Below are positions 8,978 through 15,815 of a stretch of 64,000 nt of DNA, piece after piece. How positions within the stretch are numbered: position 1 is the first letter of the stretch; each line of letters starts with the position of its first letter. Both the position numbers and the translations under genes were made by a program. Where the stretch lies: assembly GCF_003114835.2 (NCBI RefSeq), contig NZ_AP025028.1:680001-744000 (forward strand). The letters run 5' to 3'. Origin of the DNA: Leptospira kobayashii. Its GTDB lineage: Bacteria > Spirochaetota > Leptospiria > Leptospirales > Leptospiraceae. A model generated the notes under the pieces. The model saw only the letters and a list, made by a program, of their open reading frames with translations. It had not been told where the DNA came from and did not search any database.

Positions 8978-9071
8978 GGTCTGTTAAATACTACGAATCC
9001 ATTGCGGAATTCAATAATTTATTGATTGGTCTTTATCGTATTTTTTGTTACATTTTAGATATTGCTGCTTC

Positions 9072-9184
9072 GCGTAAGGGATCTGCAGGGCTTGGTCGCG
9101 ATGCGACGGGAGCGTAAGCGCACCCCGAAAGAGCCCGGCCCTTCCTCTGTTCTGTTCCGGTATTGCATTTCATTGGGAACGCTC
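9072..9184 (+). repeat. Structured intergenic repeat family A, copy 3
   Basis: A 113-bp copy with the same core as copies 1 and 2, and a different 3-prime third ending GGGAACGCTC. It sits between two minus-strand lipoprotein genes, only four bases beyond the stop of the one at 9189. The gap 8978-9188 otherwise holds only the promoter region of the gene ending at 7520. Confidence 0.85.
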
Positions 9185-9188
9185 ATAC

Positions 9189-10682
9189 TTAATTTGTTCC
9201 CATCGTGGCAATCACTGTGGGACCTGTACCAGCCACGACGGGTGTGCCGGTAGTCAATGCGCCGGTAACTTGTGATAAGGTGAAGACGGATACTGTATTT
9301 GCAGCATAATTTGTGGTATACACAAATTTTCCGGAGGTATCAACCGTGATGGCATTCGGACTCGTTCCTACATTTGTTAGTGATGCGGTTGTTAGGCTAC
9401 CGTTTGTTTGATTCACATTGAGGACTGAGATATCATACGAATCTTCGTTTGCAACATAAACATATCTACCTTTCGGATCAGCACCTAGAGAACGGGGAAA
9501 TTGTCCGGTTGACGACGTAGCAGGAGATCCCGGCTGAAGAATCCCCGTATTGGCATCGGTTTTATAATTAGTTACCGTTTCGTCGGTTTCATTTAACACA
9601 TATAATGTTTTTCCGTCCCCCGATATATCGATGGATACAGGTTTGATGCCCGAACTTACGGTCGGCGGACTTGTGGCGGTAAGTAGGCCGGTCGATTCGT
9701 TGATTCTGAATATTGCGACGGAAGAGGCGCTGTATAAGGTGACATACAGATATTTTCCGAACGGATCTATCACAACAGAGCTTGTGCCGCCTGTTAAAGA
9801 AATCGAACCGATATTTGTTATTGCGCCAGTTAGTTGGTTAACGGAAAAAGTTTGGACATTGGCACTTGTGCAAACATAAAGATAATTCCCTGAAGGATGA
9901 TAGACGAGAGTAATCGCTTCATTAAGTCCTACCGGTTCGGTAAATAAGAGAGTGATATCCCCACTGGTTTGATTCACTGAAAAAATGTTAACATTCTGCG
10001 AATTCCTGTTGGCAACCGCTAGGAATCGATTGTCAGGAGTGAAGGAAAGCGAATTTGGTCCGCCCCCAGCCGTCCTTGTAAATAGGCTCGTTAATGCACC
10101 CGATGTGGAGTTGATCGAATAAACGTTGATATCTCCTCCAGTATAATTGCCTACATAAGCAAACTTTGGAATATATAAAACCCGAATGCCCAAGGTGGTT
10201 TTAGTTTCTTTTAAATTATGATAAGCCGTGACCGTGTAAGGTTTTGTTGTTTGGCCTGAGGTAGGTGTTCCCGTAATCGCACATGTTGCAGTATTAAATA
10301 TGAGTCCAACCGGTAAACTCGGAGTGATTTCGCATCTTGTGATCGGTTTTGAAGCGGCGGGTAGGATTTCATTGATGGTTTCATTTTGGTTCAAAGCGAG
10401 AAAATGATTTTCGTATTTTATTTCGAATAAACTTTTGCCGGAGGGAGCTAAAAAAGTCGAACAGGCATAAGACGAATCGTTTTGAGATGCTTTTAAAAAG
10501 AGGGAAAGCAGAAAACCTTCGCTTTGCGGATCACAAGCACCGTTTAATACGGGTGATTTGCAATTTAACAATGAATTTGCGAAAAATAGAAATGAAATGA
10601 CGCTAATAAGTATTTTTTTAAAAGTAAGATTCCTTTTTTTTCCGAAAGGAGTAATGAAATCATAATTGGTTTTTTTTATCAT
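9189..10682 (-). CDS. Putative lipoprotein: Ig-like (He_PIG) domain plus lactonase/YncE beta-propeller
   Basis: A 497-aa exported protein with a long n-region and lipobox LLNC (Cys41). Residues about 85-150 match a putative Ig domain (ITRCEITPSLPVGLIFN, CAITGTPTSGQTTKPYTVTA). From about 155 to the end there are regular YncE/lactonase propeller blades: FAYVGNYTGGDINVYSIN, FLAVANRNSQNVNIFSVN, YVYVANEDSYDISVLNVN, FVYTTNYAANTVSVFTLS. The gene has a leader hairpin (10694-10719) and an upstream element (10739-10763), both with counterparts in front of the gene at 10878. A sensor, adhesin or binding role is inferred; no enzymatic motif is visible. Confidence 0.82.
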   Translation of the reverse strand: MIKKTNYDFITPFGKKRNLTFKKILISVISFLFFANSLLNCKSPVLNGACDPQSEGFLLSLFLKASQNDSSYACSTFLAPSGKSLFEIKYENHFLALNQNETINEILPAASKPITRCEITPSLPVGLIFNTATCAITGTPTSGQTTKPYTVTAYHNLKETKTTLGIRVLYIPKFAYVGNYTGGDINVYSINSTSGALTSLFTRTAGGGPNSLSFTPDNRFLAVANRNSQNVNIFSVNQTSGDITLLFTEPVGLNEAITLVYHPSGNYLYVCTSANVQTFSVNQLTGAITNIGSISLTGGTSSVVIDPFGKYLYVTLYSASSVAIFRINESTGLLTATSPPTVSSGIKPVSIDISGDGKTLYVLNETDETVTNYKTDANTGILQPGSPATSSTGQFPRSLGADPKGRYVYVANEDSYDISVLNVNQTNGSLTTASLTNVGTSPNAITVDTSGKFVYTTNYAANTVSVFTLSQVTGALTTGTPVVAGTGPTVIATMGTN

Positions 10683-10693
10683 GGTAGATCCGG

Positions 10694-10719
10694 ATCTTTA
10701 GTTTCAATAAACTAAAGAT
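10694..10719 (-). promoter_or_regulatory. Leader inverted repeat, 11-bp perfect arms
   Basis: ATCTTTAGTTT and AAACTAAAGAT flank a four-base loop (CAAT), ending 12 bp before the start codon of the propeller lipoprotein gene. In the mRNA it would form a hairpin just upstream of the start and could block or time ribosome entry. As DNA it could be an operator. Confidence 0.45.
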
Positions 10720-10738
10720 ATTCGAAATCTTTGCTTTT

Positions 10739-10763
10739 GTCGTCCTGGGACGGGAATTCGGAG
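10739..10763 (-). promoter_or_regulatory. Shared upstream element, copy 1 (GTCGTCCTGGGACGGGAAT)
   Basis: The near-palindrome CGTCC-tg-GGACG with flanks GT and GGGAAT also occurs at 11563-11587. Here it lies 57 bp upstream of the lipoprotein start at 10682, on its promoter side. It is a candidate binding site for a shared regulator. Confidence 0.5.
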
Positions 10764-10877
10764 TGCAGAATGATTGTATTTTAGTTTTGAAATGTTTTGT
10801 TTTAAACGATTCGGTTAACGGGTGGCTGGCGATCCCGTCAAAAACGCTACAAATCCGCGTTTTTGACAGGTATAAGC

Positions 10878-11486
10878 TTAGAGCCCTTTCGTACAGCGAG
10901 CTCGGAAGGATACCGTATTTGTTGAAGGTGTGATCGCTCCGAATATTTTATCGACAGCACATTTTTTTACCTGAATATCATAAATGGTAGTGGAGTTTTC
11001 GATGATCTTGGCATCACAGGTACTGACAGGATCGTAACCACCACCTCCAGGCATATCAATATTCAATATAAATGTTCCTTGAGCTGCTAGGGAAACACCT
11101 GTGCTTTTTGTAAAATCCACCCGATGAAGGTAAAAGGAAGGTAGAGTTAAATCATTGTTCGGGATTTCCACATCATCATTTCCGTTCACATTCAAATTAC
11201 CTCTACAGACACCCAATGTTTTTACATATTTTGTTTCTCCGACGGTTATTTCCGCCGTATTTATTGCCGGTTGCGGTAGATCTTCTTCAGCGACCGGAGT
11301 TGTATTGTTCGCAGGCGGAGCGGACTGAGTCAGCAAAATGGCAGAATACAATTCTTGCGAACTATTATCTTTTTTATCATAACCTCCGTCATTGCAGTTT
11401 AACAATACCGGTAACAGCAGGCAGATTCCTATCATCGAAAAATACCTTTGCGATATTTTGTTTTCCCTTAAGAAAGATGTTTTCAA
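10878..11486 (-). CDS. Putative lipoprotein of unknown function
   Basis: A 202-aa protein with signal peptide and lipobox LLNC (Cys31). The start is a TTG at 11486, supported by AGAAGGAG six bases upstream. The mature part has several cysteines (GVCRGNL, STCDAKII, KKCAVD, ARCTKGL) that could form disulfides, and a Gly-rich turn (MPGGGGYDP). I do not recognise the fold. It shares an upstream element and a leader hairpin with the propeller lipoprotein gene at 9189 and is divergent from the histidine kinase gene at 11724. Confidence 0.75.
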   Translation of the reverse strand: MKTSFLRENKISQRYFSMIGICLLLPVLLNCNDGGYDKKDNSSQELYSAILLTQSAPPANNTTPVAEEDLPQPAINTAEITVGETKYVKTLGVCRGNLNVNGNDDVEIPNNDLTLPSFYLHRVDFTKSTGVSLAAQGTFILNIDMPGGGGYDPVSTCDAKIIENSTTIYDIQVKKCAVDKIFGAITPSTNTVSFRARCTKGL

Positions 11487-11521
11487 TTGATTCTCCTTCT
11501 GATGGAACTCTCTCCATCAAA

Positions 11522-11554
11522 TTTATCAAGTTGTGCTTACGATAACTTGATAAA
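11522..11554 (-). promoter_or_regulatory. Leader inverted repeat, 11-bp perfect arms
   Basis: TTTATCAAGTT (11522-11532) and AACTTGATAAA (11544-11554) flank an 11-base spacer, about 36 bp upstream of the TTG start at 11486. The layout parallels the hairpin at 10694-10719 although the sequence differs. Confidence 0.45.
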
Positions 11555-11562
11555 TAAATTGT

Positions 11563-11587
11563 GTCGTCCTGGGACGGGAATCGGGAG
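11563..11587 (-). promoter_or_regulatory. Shared upstream element, copy 2 (GTCGTCCTGGGACGGGAAT)
   Basis: The first 19 bases are identical to the element at 10739. It lies in the divergent gap between the lipoprotein gene (start 11486) and the histidine kinase gene (start 11724), so it could serve either promoter. Its match to the other copy, which faces only a lipoprotein gene, favours the lipoprotein side. Confidence 0.5.
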
Positions 11588-11723
11588 AAATAAATTTTTT
11601 ATGTTCATTGCGAAAATGTTAGGTGTGAACAGTCGTCGGTGATATCACGACATTTTTGAATTCGAATGATTCCGAAGACGGAGATAAATTTATGATCAGA
11701 GGTGAAATTAATGTTCCAGATAA

Positions 11724-13688
11724 ATGTTAAATATTATTTCATTGGATTTTAAGTTCAATATGCACACCTTCGGTAACAAACCTTATGTTCTTCTGAATTT
11801 TGTCCTGATACTTTCAAGTATGTCGTGTTCCTTTGAAAAAAATGCGCTCGATGCAACGGCGAAAAACGGTGTTTTTTATTTAGGTGAAGATTTCGCCGCA
11901 AAACATTCGCTAATTAAGCTTGATGGAGAGTGGGAATTTTATTATCGGAATTTTTATTCCGAGAGCCATTTTACAAAAGATCCTTCACTTAAGAAGGATT
12001 ACCTTTCCTTTCCGGGATTTTGGAATGATAAAATAATTGACGGTATTACATTAGGCGGTACAGGTTTTGCGACTTATCGATTGGTTGTAAAATTACCGGA
12101 TAAACTTCGAAATCAGTCCCTTGGGTTGTATGTACCTCATGCTTTTTCGGCGTATTATATGTACATAAATGGAAAGTTGGAATTACAAAACGGAACACCG
12201 GGTAAAAACGCACGGGAGACAAAGGAGTTTTGGCTTCCATCCGCTGTTTTCTTCAGCACTCCGAACCAGGAAATAGAAATCATCATACATGTTTCCAATT
12301 TCAAATCATTAAACGGAGGATTTCGCCAAAGTATAGAGTTGGGTACCGCAGAGGATGTTTTGAATACCAAGCAGATGCGATTGACGATAGACTTACTGTT
12401 AGTTGGCGGACTACTTGTGATCTCTCTCCTTCATCTGTGCATCTATTTGATAAGACCAGAAGATAAAGGCATTCTATACTTTTCCATTTACGCTTTTTTA
12501 GGTGTGGTTTATAAACTCACTAACGGTGAATATTTTTTGATGATGTTGTTTCCCGGACTGGATTGGACATGGTTGATTAAAATATTCTTACTCTCCGTAT
12601 ATTTGACTTTTCCGGTTCTTATTAGCTTTGTAAGACAAATGTTCCCGGAAGAGACTCCCGGAAGGATCGCCTGGTCGATACAATGGCTCTTTTTGGCAAT
12701 GGTTGTTTTCGTAATATTCTCAGAATCTTCCTTACTGGAATACTCACTGATACCCGGTGAACTTTTGATTATGTTGTGTTGTTTGTTCGTTTTGCACATA
12801 TTCGTCCATGCAGCGATTCGGAAAAGAGAAAGTGCTCTCGGGTTTCTTGCGGGTTTTTTGGTTTTTGTGATAACAGTCATTAACGATATACTCTTCGAGA
12901 AAAATATAATAAAGACTGAAATCTATTCACCTATCGGATCTTTTGTGATGTTTTTTTCACAGGCGTTTTTTCTCTCTAAGAAATTTACAAACGTACTTTC
13001 CACAGTGGAAAAACAAAATGTAGAGTTGGAACAATCTGCATTACTCAAAGAGAAATTATTCCTTACAAACATTCAATCGAAGAGAATGGAATTGGAACTT
13101 CTAAAAAAAACGATCCAACCTCATTTTCTAATGAATTCACTTTCTGCAATCCGGTATTGGGTGATGGAAAATCCTGAAAAATCAACGGATATTCTGGATG
13201 CTCTTGCGGGAGAACTACGCATCATTCAGAATGTCGCAAACAAAAAACAGATTTCTATCATTGATGAATTTAATTTATGCAAATACCATGTTGCTGTCAT
13301 GGGAATGCGTATGGAAAAGAACTATCCTTTGAAGTTGAGAGGTTTTGCCGGTGATGAAACCGTGCCTCCGCTTGTATTTCACACCCTTCTTGAAAACGCA
13401 TTTACACACGACGATTCCGGAAATGCGAAACTTTCCTTCTGCATTTGGAAAAAAAAGAATATAAAGAGTGATAAAAATTCGGAACATTATTGTTTTATTG
13501 TACACAACCATAGTAGGGATTCTAGGACTAGTGTTACGAAAAGCGGATCAGGAACCGGTATGGAATATATTCGTTTGCGTTTGGAAGAGTCTTACCCTGG
13601 CAATTGGCAATTGGAACATGGTAAAACGAGAACTGGCTATCGTGTTTTAATCGTGATAAAAATAGAAGACTATAGTAAAAAAACATAA
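11724..13688 (+). CDS. Membrane sensor histidine kinase (7TMR-DISM, LytS/YehU-type kinase)
   Basis: A 654-aa kinase. The N-terminus is signal-like with SMSC, so it may be a lipoprotein. A jelly-roll ligand domain follows at about residues 60-215 (LDGEWEFYYRN, FATYRLVVKLP, YYMYINGKLELQNGTPG), then 7TM helices at about 220-425 and a coil. The kinase core is of the His_kinase type: phospho-acceptor PHFLMNSL (His467), N-box LENAFTHDD, G-box GSGTGMEYIRLRLEE. One base separates it from the response regulator at 13690, so they form a two-component pair. A second possible start is ATG 11760; the first start leaves a long n-region. The ligand is unknown. Confidence 0.85.
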   Translation: MLNIISLDFKFNMHTFGNKPYVLLNFVLILSSMSCSFEKNALDATAKNGVFYLGEDFAAKHSLIKLDGEWEFYYRNFYSESHFTKDPSLKKDYLSFPGFWNDKIIDGITLGGTGFATYRLVVKLPDKLRNQSLGLYVPHAFSAYYMYINGKLELQNGTPGKNARETKEFWLPSAVFFSTPNQEIEIIIHVSNFKSLNGGFRQSIELGTAEDVLNTKQMRLTIDLLLVGGLLVISLLHLCIYLIRPEDKGILYFSIYAFLGVVYKLTNGEYFLMMLFPGLDWTWLIKIFLLSVYLTFPVLISFVRQMFPEETPGRIAWSIQWLFLAMVVFVIFSESSLLEYSLIPGELLIMLCCLFVLHIFVHAAIRKRESALGFLAGFLVFVITVINDILFEKNIIKTEIYSPIGSFVMFFSQAFFLSKKFTNVLSTVEKQNVELEQSALLKEKLFLTNIQSKRMELELLKKTIQPHFLMNSLSAIRYWVMENPEKSTDILDALAGELRIIQNVANKKQISIIDEFNLCKYHVAVMGMRMEKNYPLKLRGFAGDETVPPLVFHTLLENAFTHDDSGNAKLSFCIWKKKNIKSDKNSEHYCFIVHNHSRDSRTSVTKSGSGTGMEYIRLRLEESYPGNWQLEHGKTRTGYRVLIVIKIEDYSKKT

Positions 13689-13689
13689 A

Positions 13690-14502
13690 ATGAATATCTT
13701 AATCGTTGAAGACGAACCGGTACATGCAAGATATCTTAAGCAGCTTTTGGAAAAGGTGTTGGGTAATGACATCGAAGCCATATTCCACGAGACTTCTCTC
13801 ATTCAATCGGGAAATTATTTAAAAGAAGGCGGGATCGATCTTTTATTTTTGGATCTGAATCTGTTCGGGGAAAATGGTTTTGATTTACTGAAAACCGTTC
13901 CCACTACTAATATTCTTACCATTGTTGTTTCGGGTAACACGGATCAGGCATTGTCTGCATTCGAATACGGTGTGATTGATTTTATTGCCAAGCCTGTCTT
14001 GGAAGACCGCCTTCGTTTGGCTTTGGAAAGATATGATTCCTTTCGCCGTATGTATGATCCGAAGTTGAATAAAAAATTTACACGTCATATACCAATGAAA
14101 GAAACTCCGAGATTGGAGATCGGTCAGTATGCAAAAACACGTTTATTGCAAGTAAATCTGGAAGATTTACAAACTCGTTTGAATCATCTGATGGATGTGG
14201 AAAAAATCTATTTGGATGAGGATCTTTCCTTGGAAGTTTTGGCGGAAAAACTCGATTTGCACCCGAGACAACTTTCCGAATTTTTAAACGGAAGGATGAA
14301 TATCACTTTCAATTCATACGTTCACAAATATAGAATCAACGAAGCTAAAAAAATCCTGCTCGAATTTCCGGATAAAAATGTAAGTGATGTAGGATTTGAT
14401 GTTGGTTACAAATCGCTTTCAAACTTTTATGAGGCTTTTAAAAAGGAAACGGGGATGACTGCATCGGAACTTCGTGCAAACGAACTTGTCAGGTGCAGGT
14501 AA
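13690..14502 (+). CDS. Response regulator: receiver plus AraC-type DNA-binding domain
   Basis: A 270-aa protein. The receiver occupies residues 1-115 with acidic pocket VEDEP, phospho-acceptor Asp55 (LLFLDLNLFG), a conserved Ser (VVSGN) and the Lys of AKPV. The AraC HTH pair is at about 170-265 (YLDEDLSLEVLAEKL, VGFDVGYKSLSNFYEAFKKETG). It starts one base after the kinase stop, so the two are co-translated. The DNA-binding domain has the same YLDEDLSL opening as those of the membrane AraC proteins at 5796 and 27616. The element duplicated at 10739 and 11563 is a possible target (inference). Confidence 0.88.
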   Translation: MNILIVEDEPVHARYLKQLLEKVLGNDIEAIFHETSLIQSGNYLKEGGIDLLFLDLNLFGENGFDLLKTVPTTNILTIVVSGNTDQALSAFEYGVIDFIAKPVLEDRLRLALERYDSFRRMYDPKLNKKFTRHIPMKETPRLEIGQYAKTRLLQVNLEDLQTRLNHLMDVEKIYLDEDLSLEVLAEKLDLHPRQLSEFLNGRMNITFNSYVHKYRINEAKKILLEFPDKNVSDVGFDVGYKSLSNFYEAFKKETGMTASELRANELVRCR

Positions 14503-14513
14503 GATACTGAACT

Positions 14514-14924
14514 TTAAAAATACTTTTTGTGTTCAATAATCAAACATCGGTTAGATACGACTCGGATTCCCGCTTTTTCTGCGCGTGCTTCCGCTTCGGG
14601 GTGGGAAATCCCAAGTTGAAGCCATAAAACCTCCACACCACCGATGGAAAGTATTTCATCGACTACTGTCGGGATGGACTCCGAACCTCGAAATACGTCG
14701 ACAAACTTTCTGAAAGCTGGCGGTACTTCGCTCAGATTCTTATAAATTGTGAATCCGTTCACTTCGTGAATTTTTGGGTATGTTCCTACGATCTCCCAAC
14801 CTTGCCCTCTCATATAGGCGGGCACATAATGGCTTGCTTTCTGTGGGTCATGACTAAGACCATACACTGCAATCTTTTTATAATTTACTAATATATCTTT
14901 AATTTCATTGTCTTTGACATTCAT
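14514..14924 (-). CDS. CoA-binding protein (YccU family)
   Basis: A 136-aa single Rossmann-fold protein. The family signature is clear: IAVYGLSHDPQKASHYV near residue 20, YMRGQGWEIVGTYP near 40, VDVFRGSE near 80, and the end block GGVEVLWLQLGI ... AGIRVVSNRCLIIEH. The length fits the family. YccU-type proteins bind CoA; a physiological reaction is not established. The stop is 11 bp from that of the convergent response regulator gene. Confidence 0.9.
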   Translation of the reverse strand: MNVKDNEIKDILVNYKKIAVYGLSHDPQKASHYVPAYMRGQGWEIVGTYPKIHEVNGFTIYKNLSEVPPAFRKFVDVFRGSESIPTVVDEILSIGGVEVLWLQLGISHPEAEARAEKAGIRVVSNRCLIIEHKKYF

Positions 14925-14960
14925 ATTTTTGCCGTTCTAAACATTACTTATCTTAGACTC

Positions 14961-15554
14961 TTATTTCAGTTTAGAAGTTTCCTTATAGCGAAAACATTCT
15001 TCTAAATGATCATTCACCAAACCGGTTGCCTGCATATGTGCATAGATTACAGTACTACCTACGAATTTGAATCCTCGTTTGATCAGATCTTTACTCAGTG
15101 CATCCGATTCTTTCGTTGTGGCAGGTACATCCCTTAAGGTTTTTCTACGATTGACGATGGGTTTTCCGTTTACAAAACTCCATACGTATTTGTCGAAGGA
15201 ACCGAATTCCTTTTGAATTTCTAAAAACCTTTTGGCGTTATTAACCGCTGCATAAACCTTCAAACGATTTCTAACGATGGAGGGATCGAGTAATATTTTT
15301 TCCAATTTCTTTTCAGTGAACTTGGCCACTTTCTCAGGATCGAAATCGGCAAATGCCTTTCTATAACCTTCCCGTTTTTTCAGGATAGTCGCCCAACTCA
15401 GACCTGCTTGCGCTCCTTCCAAAACCAAAAATTCAAAATGTATAAGATCATTATGAACGGGAACACCCCATTCTTCGTCATGATATTTGATGTATTGATC
15501 GAAATTCAAACACCAGGAGCATCTGTTTTTTTCTTTTATAGGCATATCAATCAA
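14961..15554 (-). CDS. tag: DNA-3-methyladenine glycosylase I
   Basis: A 197-aa HhH-type base-excision enzyme that removes 3-methyladenine from alkylated DNA. Family marks are the N-terminal RCSWC with HDEEWGVPVHND, the block LEGAQAGLSWATIL with the catalytic-pocket Glu, and RGFKFVGSTVIYAHMQATGLVNDH near the end. Zinc ligands Cys and His are present at both termini. The start chosen is TTG 15554, because GAGGAG lies eight bases upstream; ATG 15545 would leave 17 bases of spacing. Confidence 0.93.
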   Translation of the reverse strand: MIDMPIKEKNRCSWCLNFDQYIKYHDEEWGVPVHNDLIHFEFLVLEGAQAGLSWATILKKREGYRKAFADFDPEKVAKFTEKKLEKILLDPSIVRNRLKVYAAVNNAKRFLEIQKEFGSFDKYVWSFVNGKPIVNRRKTLRDVPATTKESDALSKDLIKRGFKFVGSTVIYAHMQATGLVNDHLEECFRYKETSKLK

Positions 15555-15666
15555 ATCGATTACTCCTCACTGATCATTACGAAATTTTATCCCTAATACA
15601 ATACTAAGGGTATTCATATACAAAAAAATAATACCGATGAATCTCATATATCATTTTCTTTTTACC

Positions 15667-15795
15667 GCGTAAGGGATATGTAGGGCGTAGGTCCGATCTT
15701 TGCTTTGCAAAGTCGGACGGGAGCGTCAGCGCACCCCGGAGTAGCCCGACCCCTAATCGATATTAGTCGTATCATTCGTTTGATCGGGAACGCCC
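15667..15795 (+). repeat. Structured intergenic repeat family A, divergent copy 4
   Basis: A 129-bp copy that keeps the ends (GCGTAAGGGATA ... GATCGGGAACGCCC) and the hairpin GGGaGCG-tcag-CGCaCCC. The short GTCGC/GCGAC stem is replaced by a longer one, GTCCGA-t-CTTTGC paired with GCAAAG-TCGGAC. The structure is therefore preserved while the sequence changes. It lies between the GH5 gene (stop at 15816) and the tag gene. Confidence 0.8.
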
Positions 15796-15815
15796 GACCT
15801 TAACCGCCGATTTTA

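Noticed and set aside
9062..9253. ORF reading through repeat A copy 3 (product with RDLQGLVAMRRERKRTPKE)
   Set aside because: The same peptide would arise from every family A copy, and the frame is set by the repeat and runs into the antisense of a lipoprotein gene. It is a repeat artefact.
2511..15795. Family A repeats as integron attC sites
   Set aside because: Size and gene spacing fit, but the ends do not: attC needs RYYYAAC at one end and GTTRRRY at the other, whereas these read GCGTwAGGG and GGGAACGC. No integrase gene was seen.
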